The notes under the pieces are model-generated. The model was not told the origin of the DNA and made no database searches. It saw only the letters and a list, made by a program, of their open reading frames with translations. Of a DNA stretch of 23,032 bases, positions 16,025 to 21,589 are shown piece by piece (positions within the stretch are counted from its first letter, which is position 1; each line of letters starts with the position of its first letter). Source of the stretch: Clostridium sp. CAG:508 (lineage in GTDB: Bacteria; Bacillota; Clostridia; TANB77; CAG-508); assembly GCA_000435755.1 (NCBI GenBank), contig FR889077.1, forward strand, positions 1 through 23,032, written 5' to 3'. The position numbers were made by a program, and so were the translations under genes.

Positions 16025-16118
16025 TGGCGGAGCAGGTGGGATTCGAACCCACGTGGCGTTTTTGAGGCGCCTAATTGATTTCGAATCAACCTCGTTATGA
16101 CCGCTTCGATACTGCTCC
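16025..16118 (-). tRNA. tRNA-Ser (anticodon CGA)
   Basis: 94 nt including an encoded CCA. Acceptor GGAGCAG/CTGCTCC; anticodon stem GTTGA/TCAAT with loop TTCGAAA, giving anticodon CGA (reads UCG). A long variable arm (GGCG/CGCC) typical of class II tRNA-Ser is present, and the T-arm is GTGGG-TTCGAAT-CCCAC. It begins 6 nt after the tadA stop codon, so it must be cut out of the tadA transcript. Confidence 0.95.
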
Positions 16119-16124
16119 ATATTT

Positions 16125-16589
16125 TTAATTTTTCTTTTTGTTGTCTCTTAATTCTCTAAAAAAATCTTTTAAAATTTTTTCACATTTTGGTTGTAACACC
16201 CCTGTTTCAACTTCTATTTTATGATTAAATTCATATCTAAACAAGTTAATTACAGAGCCACAAGCACCAGTTTTTTCATCCATTGTTCCAATATATAGTT
16301 TCTTTATTCTAGCTTGTATTAACGCTCCTGCACACATACTACAAGGTTCTAAAGTAACGTACATTTCGCACCCTGATAATCTCCAAGCATTTAATTTTTT
16401 ACTAGCCTTTTGAATTGCTATAATTTCTGCATGCCTAGTAGTATCTTTTTTTTCTTCTTTTTCATTATATGCTCTTGCTATAATTTTATTATCTTTTACA
16501 ATAACTGCACCTACTGGTATTTCGCCCTTTTCATATGCTCTTTTAGCCTGTTTAAGTGCCTCTCTCATAAACTTTTCTTTTTCTGTCAT
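16125..16589 (-). CDS. tadA: tRNA-specific adenosine deaminase TadA
   Basis: 154 aa. TadA converts A34 to inosine in tRNA-Arg(ACG), letting one tRNA read CGU, CGC and CGA. The zinc deaminase signature is complete: HAE (53-55, with the proton-shuttling Glu55) and PCSMC (82-86, zinc-binding Cys83 and Cys86). The N-terminus (MREALKQAKRAYEKGEIPVGAVIV) is typical of the family. The ATG at 16589 has an AGGAGAG RBS. It lies 23 nt after tRNA-Arg and 6 nt before tRNA-Ser, in the block that continues with SRP RNA and dnaX. Confidence 0.95.
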   Translation of the reverse strand: MTEKEKFMREALKQAKRAYEKGEIPVGAVIVKDNKIIARAYNEKEEKKDTTRHAEIIAIQKASKKLNAWRLSGCEMYVTLEPCSMCAGALIQARIKKLYIGTMDEKTGACGSVINLFRYEFNHKIEVETGVLQPKCEKILKDFFRELRDNKKKN

Positions 16590-16612
16590 ACTCTCTCCTA
16601 GATTTATAAAAG

Positions 16613-16689
16613 TGGTGTGCCTAGCGGGAATTGAACCTGCGACCTCTCGCTTAGGAGGCGAGCGCTCTATCCAACTGAGCTATAGACAC
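16613..16689 (-). tRNA. tRNA-Arg (anticodon CCT)
   Basis: 77 nt with an encoded CCA. Acceptor GTGTCTA/TAGGCAC with one T-G wobble; anticodon stem CTCGC/GCGAG with loop CTCCTAA, giving anticodon CCT (reads AGG). The T-arm is GCAGG-TTCAATT-CCCGC. It is the first gene of the minus-strand array; this isoacceptor is not the inosine target of the neighbouring TadA. Confidence 0.95.
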
Positions 16690-16699
16690 ATGTATTTAT

Positions 16700-16728
16700 A
16701 TAATACAATATTTTTTTATTTTTAGCAA
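16700..16728 (-). promoter_or_regulatory. Probable promoter of the tRNA-Arg / tadA array
   Basis: On the minus strand, TTGCTA (16723-16728), a 17-nt spacer and TATTAT (16700-16705). The transcript would start near 16693, only a few nt before the mature tRNA-Arg 5' end. Confidence 0.5.
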
Positions 16729-16731
16729 GTG

Positions 16732-16760
16732 TTTTCAAAAGTATGATTTTATGGTATATT
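16732..16760 (+). promoter_or_regulatory. Possible promoter of trmN6-rsmI
   Basis: Plus strand: TTTTCA (16732-16737), a 17-nt spacer and TATATT (16755-16760) with TGG before it. The predicted start is near 16767, which leaves only about 10 nt to the ATG and cuts close to the GAGGT RBS (16767-16771). Weak call. Confidence 0.3.
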
Positions 16761-16776
16761 TATATAGAGGTATTTT

Positions 16777-17514
16777 ATGGAATTAAAAGAAAATGAGAGA
16801 ATTGATGATTTAGAATTAAATAATTTAAAAATTATACAAAATAAAAATGGTTTTTGTTTTGGAATGGATAGCGTGTTGCTTTCTGATTTTGCAAAGAATG
16901 TTAAATTAAATGCAAAAGTTATTGATTTAGGTACTGGAACTGGTATTTTGCCAATATTGCTTTCTGCCAAAACTAAAGCTTCCAAAATTGTTGGGATAGA
17001 AATTCAAAAAGAAGTTGCTAATATGGCTAGTCGAAGTGTTTTATTAAATAACCTACAAGATAAAATAGAAATTGTTTGTGAAGATATTAAAAACTTAAAA
17101 AATATTTATGAAACTAACTCTTTTGATGCAATTGTAACAAATCCACCATATAAAACTAAAGGCACTGGTGGAATAAATGAAGTTGAGGCTAAACTTATTT
17201 CTCGCCATGAGATAACTGCCAATTTAGAGGATTTTATTTCTATTTCTAGTTATTTATTAAAAGACCAATCTAGTATTTATATGGTTCACAGACCAGAAAG
17301 ATTAGTTGATATTTTATCTCTTCTTAGAAAATATAAATTGGAACCTAAAGAATTAAAATTAGTACAACCAAGTTGTGACAAAGCTCCAAACTTAGTTTTA
17401 ATTAAAGCAACCAAAAATGCAAAACCATTTTTAAAAATTGAGAAACCTTTATATATTTATAATTCTGATGTTACTTATACAGAAGAATTATTAAAAATAT
17501 ATAATAAAATTTAG
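16777..17514 (+). CDS. tRNA1(Val) (adenine37-N6)-methyltransferase-like protein
   Basis: 245 aa. The SAM-binding motif I is IDLGTGTGILPILL (49-62), and the adenine-N6 catalytic motif NPPY lies at 122-125. The N-terminal FGMDSVLLSDFA (28-39) is typical of the TrmN6/YfiC group and its Firmicutes relative YabB. In E. coli the enzyme methylates A37 of tRNA1(Val); the substrate here is inferred from the family. An AGAGGT RBS precedes the ATG. rsmI follows 9 nt later; in Bacillus the same pair (yabB and yabC/rsmI) lies near abrB, as here, which supports the call. Confidence 0.85.
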   Translation: MELKENERIDDLELNNLKIIQNKNGFCFGMDSVLLSDFAKNVKLNAKVIDLGTGTGILPILLSAKTKASKIVGIEIQKEVANMASRSVLLNNLQDKIEIVCEDIKNLKNIYETNSFDAIVTNPPYKTKGTGGINEVEAKLISRHEITANLEDFISISSYLLKDQSSIYMVHRPERLVDILSLLRKYKLEPKELKLVQPSCDKAPNLVLIKATKNAKPFLKIEKPLYIYNSDVTYTEELLKIYNKI

Positions 17515-17523
17515 GAGGACTAC

Positions 17524-18354
17524 ATGGCTGGTAAAATTTATTTGGTGGCAACACCTATTGGAAATTTAAATGATATGACATTTCGTGCAATAGATACATT
17601 AAAAAATGTTGACTTAATTGCAGCTGAAGATACAAGACAAACTTTAAAATTATTAAATTATTTTGAAATTAGTAAGCCAATGATCAGTTATCATAGGCAT
17701 AATGAAGATATAAAATTAGAAGGTTTAATTGAAAAAGTATTAGCTGGAAAAAATATAGCAATAGTGACAGATGCTGGTACTCCTGGCATTTCCGATCCAG
17801 GCGAAGAAATTGTAAAAGAGGCAATAAAAAATAATATTGAGATTATTCCAATACCTGGTGCATGTGCCTTAATTAATAGTTTAATTGTTTCTGGAATTTC
17901 GACAACCGAATTTTCTTTTTATGGTTTTTTACCTTTAAATAAGAAAAATCGTAAGGAAAAATTATTGCAAATTATGAAAGAGCAAAAAACTGTTATTTTA
18001 TACGAAGCTCCACATAAGTTACAAAAAACTTTAGAAGATATTTTAGAAAATGTTGGAGATGTCCAAGGCTGCTTAGTAAGAGAGCTTACCAAAATTCATG
18101 AGCAAAAAATATATGGGAAAATTTCAGAACTAATAACTTTATCGAAAGAACCTAAAGGTGAATATGTAATTATTCTAGATTTAAATAAAACTGAAAATGC
18201 TGATGAAGTTGATTTTTCTAAAATGAGTTTAGAAGAACATTATAATTTTTATGAAAAATTAAGATTAGACAAAAAAGAAATTATTAAACAAATAGCAAAA
18301 GATAGAAATGTTAGCAAAAATGAAATTTATCAAAATTTTATAACAAAAAAATAG
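17524..18354 (+). CDS. rsmI: 16S rRNA (cytidine1402-2'-O)-methyltransferase
   Basis: 276 aa. RsmI adds the 2'-O-methyl group to C1402 in the decoding centre of 16S rRNA. The tetrapyrrole-methylase fold is clear: KIYLVATPIGNLNDMTFRAI (4-23), AAEDTRQTLKLL (33-44), the SAM loop VTDAGTPGISDPG (81-93) and the IPIPGACAL stretch just after it. A short C-terminal helical domain completes the usual length. The AGGAGG RBS is 5 nt upstream of the ATG at 17524. It ends inside the terminator hairpin shared with abrB. Confidence 0.95.
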   Translation: MAGKIYLVATPIGNLNDMTFRAIDTLKNVDLIAAEDTRQTLKLLNYFEISKPMISYHRHNEDIKLEGLIEKVLAGKNIAIVTDAGTPGISDPGEEIVKEAIKNNIEIIPIPGACALINSLIVSGISTTEFSFYGFLPLNKKNRKEKLLQIMKEQKTVILYEAPHKLQKTLEDILENVGDVQGCLVRELTKIHEQKIYGKISELITLSKEPKGEYVIILDLNKTENADEVDFSKMSLEEHYNFYEKLRLDKKEIIKQIAKDRNVSKNEIYQNFITKK

Positions 18355-18380
18355 TGTAACCTCTCGTTACACTATTTTTT
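18345..18380. terminator. Bidirectional terminator between rsmI and abrB
   Basis: A perfect inverted repeat: A6-ATAGTGTAAC (18345-18360), a 5-nt loop, GTTACACTAT-T5 (18366-18380). The A and T tracts suit both directions; the two genes converge here. Confidence 0.9.
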
Positions 18381-18386
18381 GATTTA

Positions 18387-18638
18387 TTATTCTTCTTTAA
18401 TTTCTGATAATTTTTCTAAACATTTATCACAAACTAATTTACCTTTGTATTCAGATAATTTTTTAGAATTTCCACAGAATATACAGTTTGGTTCATATTT
18501 TTTTAATATTATATTTGAGCCATCAACATATATTTCAATTGGGTCTTTTTCTGCAATTCCAAATTTATTTCTTAGTTCAATAGGAATAACAACTCTTCCT
18601 AATTCATCCACTCTTCTTACAATACCAGTAGCTTTCAT
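18387..18638 (-). CDS. abrB: AbrB-family transition-state regulator with Cys4 tail
   Basis: 83 aa from the ATG at 18638, which has a perfect AAGGAGG RBS 6 nt away; a longer reading from 18671 lacks an RBS and starts upstream of the likely transcript start. AbrB represses post-exponential genes and is itself shut off by Spo0A~P. The N-terminal swapped-hairpin DNA-binding domain is nearly identical to Bacillus AbrB: TGIVRRVDELGRVVIPIELR (4-23) and EIYVDGSNIILKKY (35-48). The C-terminal part differs: Cys52, Cys55, Cys70 and Cys73 form two CxxC pairs, as in a zinc ribbon, which B. subtilis AbrB lacks. The promoter is flanked by Spo0A-like boxes. SpoVT or Abh are alternatives, but those Bacillus proteins also lack such a tail. 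Confidence 0.9.
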   Translation of the reverse strand: MKATGIVRRVDELGRVVIPIELRNKFGIAEKDPIEIYVDGSNIILKKYEPNCIFCGNSKKLSEYKGKLVCDKCLEKLSEIKEE

Positions 18639-18663
18639 GAAAAACCTCCTTAAAATAACATTT

Positions 18664-18672
18664 TTCGACAAA
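18664..18672 (-). promoter_or_regulatory. Spo0A box downstream of the abrB start
   Basis: TTTGTCGAA on the minus strand, an exact match to the core 0A box, at about +9 to +17 of the predicted abrB transcript. In B. subtilis, Spo0A~P represses abrB from boxes downstream of its promoters. Confidence 0.7.
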
Positions 18673-18686
18673 TTTATTACATATTG

Positions 18687-18715
18687 ATAATATCACAAAA
18701 GCTTTGTAATTGCAA
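18687..18715 (-). promoter_or_regulatory. abrB promoter
   Basis: On the minus strand, TTGCAA (18710-18715), a 17-nt spacer and TATTAT (18687-18692) with an extended TGA. The transcript would begin near 18680. One Spo0A-like box lies just after the start, and one just upstream of the -35. Confidence 0.65.
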
Positions 18716-18721
18716 GCAAAT

Positions 18722-18730
18722 ATCGACAAA
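18722..18730 (-). promoter_or_regulatory. Spo0A-like box upstream of the abrB -35
   Basis: TTTGTCGAT on the minus strand, 8 of 9 to the 0A box, ending 6 nt upstream of the abrB -35 hexamer. Confidence 0.55.
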
Positions 18731-18763
18731 AAATTAACATTTTCTGTAATTTTATTGTGTTGA

Positions 18764-18782
18764 TTGGTCGAATTTTGTCGAA
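18764..18782 (+). promoter_or_regulatory. Tandem Spo0A boxes in the abrB-spmA gap
   Basis: TTGGTCGAA (18764-18772, 8 of 9) and TTTGTCGAA (18774-18782, exact), in the same orientation with a 10-bp repeat, one helical turn. They could serve spmA-spmB, abrB or both. Confidence 0.65.
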
Positions 18783-18845
18783 AGACATCTTTTGTAATAA
18801 AAAACAAGCTTAAGAATACAATTAAATAATAAGAGGTGATTTTTT

Positions 18846-19421
18846 TTGTTAAATATAATTTGGCCTGCATTTATTATAATTTCTGTTATATACGCCTTAA
18901 TTTCTGGAAATATTGAAAATGTAAGTAATGGCATTTTTGATTCTGCAAATTCTGCGGTTCAGCTTACACTTACTTTTTTTGGTACAATTTGTTTATGGAA
19001 TGGAATAATGGAAATTGCTAAAAAAACTAGTTTAACTAATGCTTTAAGTAAAGCTTTAAAACCATTTATAAATTTTCTATTTCCAGAATTAAAAAATAAT
19101 AAACAAGCACAAGATGAAATTTCTATGAATATGGTTGCTAATTTACTTGGCCTTGGAAATGCGGCCACTCCTCTTGGCTTAAAGGCTATGAAAACAATGC
19201 AACAAGATAACCCCAAAAAAGATACTTTAACTAATTCTATGGCAATGTTTATTGTTATAAATACTGCATCTTTACAACTTATACCTACTAATGTAATTGC
19301 TATTAGAAGTTCCCTTGGTTCTAATTCTCCCAGTGGAATTATTATTCAAGTTTGGTTTGCAACAATTATAGCAGGTATAGTTGGAATTACGTCAGCTAAA
19401 CTTTTAATGAAAAAATTTTAA
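18846..19421 (+). CDS. spmA: Spore maturation protein SpmA
   Basis: 191 aa, all-membrane protein of the nucleoside-recognition (Gate) family. In Bacillus, SpmA and SpmB are needed for full dehydration of the spore core and hence heat resistance. Several hydrophobic helices are seen (about 4-20, 41-58, 139-155, 166-185). The family's conserved NMVANLLGLGNAATPLGLKA lies at about 99-118. The start is TTG at 18846, chosen because an AGAGGTGAT RBS lies at 18832-18840. An AATACAAT at 18815-18822 resembles the sigma-E -10 (CATACAAT), which fits the mother-cell control known in Bacillus, but no convincing -35 is seen. spmB follows after 18 nt. Confidence 0.94.
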   Translation: MLNIIWPAFIIISVIYALISGNIENVSNGIFDSANSAVQLTLTFFGTICLWNGIMEIAKKTSLTNALSKALKPFINFLFPELKNNKQAQDEISMNMVANLLGLGNAATPLGLKAMKTMQQDNPKKDTLTNSMAMFIVINTASLQLIPTNVIAIRSSLGSNSPSGIIIQVWFATIIAGIVGITSAKLLMKKF

Positions 19422-19439
19422 TAAAAAAGGACTGTATAT

Positions 19440-19967
19440 ATGCAAGTAGTTAATTTTTTATCAGCCTTAGCAATTCCTGCTACAATAATAATTATTATTT
19501 TTTATGGTATAAAAGAAAAAGTAAAAATTTTTGACACTTTTTTAGATGGTGCTAAAGAAGGCATGCAAATAGTAGTTGAACTATTTCCTACTTTATTAGG
19601 AATTTTTCTAGCAATTGGACTTCTTAGAACCTCTGGGGTTTTGGAGTTTATAATTTCGATTATTTCGCCAATTACAAACATTTTAAATATTCCTAGCCAA
19701 ATTTTACCTTTAGCAATGTTAAGGCCAATTTCAGGTAGTGCATCAATTGGTGTAGCTGTAGATATTATGAAAAATTACGGTGTTGATAGTTTAATAGGGG
19801 TTATTGCTTCTACAATTATGGGATCCACAGAGACTACTTTCTATACAATTGCTGTATATACAGCTTGTATTAAAATAAAAAAAATCCGCTTTGTTTTATT
19901 AGCGGCTTTATTGGCAGACTTTGCTGGAATGATTGCGTCTGTAGTTATTTGTCGATTTTTGTCGTGA
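19440..19967 (+). CDS. spmB: Spore maturation protein SpmB
   Basis: 175 aa, partner of SpmA, same Gate family. Hydrophobic helices at about 8-23, 45-62, 68-80 and 150-172. The typical PLAMLRPISGSASIGVAVDI lies in the middle, followed by GSTETTFYTIAVY. The ATG at 19440 has an AAAGGAC RBS. It is translated from the same message as spmA. Its last codons overlap two tandem Spo0A-like boxes (19948-19966) that precede the promoter of the next small gene; no terminator is visible between spmB and that promoter. Confidence 0.94.
   Translation: MQVVNFLSALAIPATIIIIIFYGIKEKVKIFDTFLDGAKEGMQIVVELFPTLLGIFLAIGLLRTSGVLEFIISIISPITNILNIPSQILPLAMLRPISGSASIGVAVDIMKNYGVDSLIGVIASTIMGSTETTFYTIAVYTACIKIKKIRFVLLAALLADFAGMIASVVICRFLS
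19948..19966 (+). promoter_or_regulatory. Tandem Spo0A-like boxes at the spmB 3' end
   Basis: TTTGTCGAT (19948-19956, 8 of 9) and TTTGTCGTG (19958-19966, 7 of 9), same strand, 10-bp repeat. They end 9 nt before the -35 of the promoter at 19976. Spo0A~P activates several sigma-A promoters from boxes near the -35. They also encode the last residues of SpmB, so chance is possible. Confidence 0.45.
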
Positions 19968-19975
19968 AGTTTTTA

Positions 19976-20004
19976 TTGACAAGTTGAACTTTTTATAGTA
20001 GTAT
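19976..20004 (+). promoter_or_regulatory. Strong promoter of the 33-aa peptide gene
   Basis: TTGACA (19976-19981), a 17-nt spacer and TAGTAT (19999-20004). The transcript would start near 20011, about 37 nt before the small ORF. Confidence 0.65.
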
Positions 20005-20047
20005 ATGTTCATAGTTTATAACTTTTGTTTCAAAAAGGACAAATAAT

Positions 20048-20149
20048 ATGTTATTTCAAATTATATTTTTTATTTCTTTATATTTTATTCTTAAAAATTT
20101 AATTTCTAAATTTTTAGCTATAAGAATTCTAAAGAAAATTTTAGATTAA
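20048..20149 (+). CDS. Small 33-aa hydrophobic basic peptide (unrecognised)
   Basis: Reads ATG to TAA, 33 codons. The first half is strongly hydrophobic (MLFQIIFFISLYFIL); the second is amphipathic and basic (K16, K21, R26, K29, K30), ending in Asp. This suggests a membrane-inserted or membrane-surface peptide. It forms a complete unit: promoter 19976-20004, AAGGAC RBS 8 nt before the ATG, and a hairpin with a T7 tail at 20183-20208. I recognise no family. Size and composition resemble type I toxins of Firmicutes (Fst/TxpA-like) and also short sporulation peptides. A possible antisense promoter lies beyond its 3' end. AT-rich DNA readily gives Phe/Ile/Leu/Lys-rich frames, so the RNA alone could be the product. 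Confidence 0.5.
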   Translation: MLFQIIFFISLYFILKNLISKFLAIRILKKILD

Positions 20150-20161
20150 TGATTTTATTTT

Positions 20162-20291
20162 TGTAGAGGGAATTTTTTAATTCATATATCCCCTATATAT
20201 GTTTTTTTCAATGGCAATCTCCCAATTTTAATTTTAATTACAAAGCCCCGTTTTTATAATAACTTTGAAGTTCCTTGAAGTTTCCTCTACA
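20162..20291. repeat. 130-nt segment closed by an inverted repeat
   Basis: TGTAGAGG (20162-20169) is inverted as CCTCTACA (20284-20291), with imperfect pairing continuing inward. Inside are the terminator hairpin of the small unit, a GCCCCG patch, and a tandem near-repeat (TTGAAGTTCC then TTGAAGTTTCC, about 20271-20285). With the small gene it fills the 335-nt gap between spmB and rlmH. I could not match it to a known RNA family. Confidence 0.4.
20183..20208 (+). terminator. Terminator of the 33-aa peptide unit
   Basis: CATATAT (20183-20189), a 5-nt CCCCT loop, ATATATG (20195-20201), then seven Ts (20202-20208). The stem is perfect but AT-only apart from its closing C-G pair, so strength is uncertain. 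A second small stem, GAATT/AATTC, abuts it. Confidence 0.6.
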
Positions 20292-20302
20292 ATACCAATA
20301 TA

Positions 20303-20782
20303 TTAATGATGATAAGTTTCATTATGTTGAATTTTGAAGCCTCTAAATAATTGCTCTAACAAAAATACACGTATTAATTGATGTGGAAATGTCATTTTTG
20401 AAAATGATATTAATTCGTTAGCTCTTGATAATAATTGATTTGACATTCCTAGTGTTCCACCAATTAAAAAAGTAATATGTGAAGAATATTGTGTGATTTG
20501 CTCTATTTTTTCTGAAAACTCTTCAGATGTATATTGTTTTCCATTTAAATCTAGTGCAATTACACAACTATTTTCTTTTATATTCGCTAAAATGTTATTA
20601 CTTTCTTTTTCAATTATTTTTAGTTTTTCAGCTTCACTTAAATTTGATGGAACTTTTTCATCTTGTAATTCCACAATATTAAAAATGCAATACTTAGAAA
20701 GTCTTTTTGAATATTCTAATATTGCATTTTTTAAATAATCTTCTTTTAATTTTCCGACACATATACAGTCAATATGTAACAT
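20303..20782 (-). CDS. rlmH: 23S rRNA (pseudouridine1915-N3)-methyltransferase RlmH
   Basis: 159 aa, the usual length. RlmH is a SPOUT methyltransferase that modifies pseudouridine 1915 in helix 69 of 23S rRNA, on the assembled ribosome. It shows HIDCICVGKLKEDYLKNAI at the start, the knot region TFLIGGTLGMSNQLL (104-118) and MTFPHQLIRVFLLEQLFRG towards the C-terminus, ending in the family's YHH. The ATG directly abuts the stop codon of the upstream nuclease gene, so translation is coupled. The same two families are neighbours in Bacillus. Confidence 0.96.
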   Translation of the reverse strand: MLHIDCICVGKLKEDYLKNAILEYSKRLSKYCIFNIVELQDEKVPSNLSEAEKLKIIEKESNNILANIKENSCVIALDLNGKQYTSEEFSEKIEQITQYSSHITFLIGGTLGMSNQLLSRANELISFSKMTFPHQLIRVFLLEQLFRGFKIQHNETYHH

Positions 20783-21574
20783 TTATGATACCTCTAAATT
20801 TAATATTTCGCTCGGATTTGAACGGTTTGCAATCCCAACTTTAATTTTATTTTCATCAAAATTATTAGCACATAATTCATCAATAACAGTTTTGTATGCT
20901 AATTCTGGAAAATTACTTTCCTTGCTTAAATGTCCTAGCATAACATTTTGCAAACCTGAATTTAATAAACATGAAATGGTTTTTCCAGCTGCCTCATTTG
21001 ATAAGTGTCCATTTGGACCTGCTATTCTTTGTTTTAAAGAATATGGATATCTTGAATATGCTAATATATTTGGATCATAATTTGCTTCTAATAATACAAA
21101 TGAACTGCCTTCTAGATTTTTTATTATAGCTTTGTCCATATGTCCAATATCAGTTGCAATACTAATTTTTTGATTATTATAAAATATATTAAACCCGCAT
21201 GGGTTTGCAGCATCATGTGGTATGCTAAAAGGTATTACTTTTAAATCACCTATTTCAAAATTTTCATTTACATTAAACAAATTTTGATTTTGTGTTTTTT
21301 CTGCCACTTGTGGCATTGCTTCCCATGTTTCTTTATTTGCATATATTGGTATGTTGAATTTTTTTGATATTGTTGCTAGCCCTTTTATATGGTCTGTATG
21401 TTCATGTGTTACAAGAACCGCATCAATTTCATTTATATCTACATCTATACTATTTAAAGCTGTTTCAATTTTTTTTGCACTTTCTCCTGCATCAACTAAA
21501 ATTTTAGTATTATCAGTTTGCACAAATAAACTATTTCCACTACTTCCACTATATAAACTACAAAATTTAAACAT
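20783..21574 (-). CDS. walJ: MBL-fold exonuclease, WalJ/YycJ-like
   Basis: 263 aa. A metallo-beta-lactamase-fold protein with the start SLYSGSSGNSLFV (6-18) and the metal motif THEHTDH (56-62), then more metal ligands at SIPHDA, ATDIGHMD and GHLS. YycJ/WalJ-family proteins are nucleases linked to DNA repair, and in Bacillus sit at the end of the walRK operon; no walRK genes are in this window. It starts 15 nt after the murA stop and abuts rlmH. The ATG at 21574 is the first in frame and its RBS is weak (AGGAC-like), overlapping the end of murA's message. Substrate is inferred from the family. Confidence 0.9.
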   Translation of the reverse strand: MFKFCSLYSGSSGNSLFVQTDNTKILVDAGESAKKIETALNSIDVDINEIDAVLVTHEHTDHIKGLATISKKFNIPIYANKETWEAMPQVAEKTQNQNLFNVNENFEIGDLKVIPFSIPHDAANPCGFNIFYNNQKISIATDIGHMDKAIIKNLEGSSFVLLEANYDPNILAYSRYPYSLKQRIAGPNGHLSNEAAGKTISCLLNSGLQNVMLGHLSKESNFPELAYKTVIDELCANNFDENKIKVGIANRSNPSEILNLEVS

Positions 21575-21589
21575 TTGTGTATTCGTCCT

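Noticed and set aside
16006..16089. N-terminal extension of the 247-aa membrane protein to an ATG at 16089
   Set aside because: It would translate through the tRNA-Ser gene. The ATG at 16005 has a good AAGGAGA RBS and starts a normal membrane segment.
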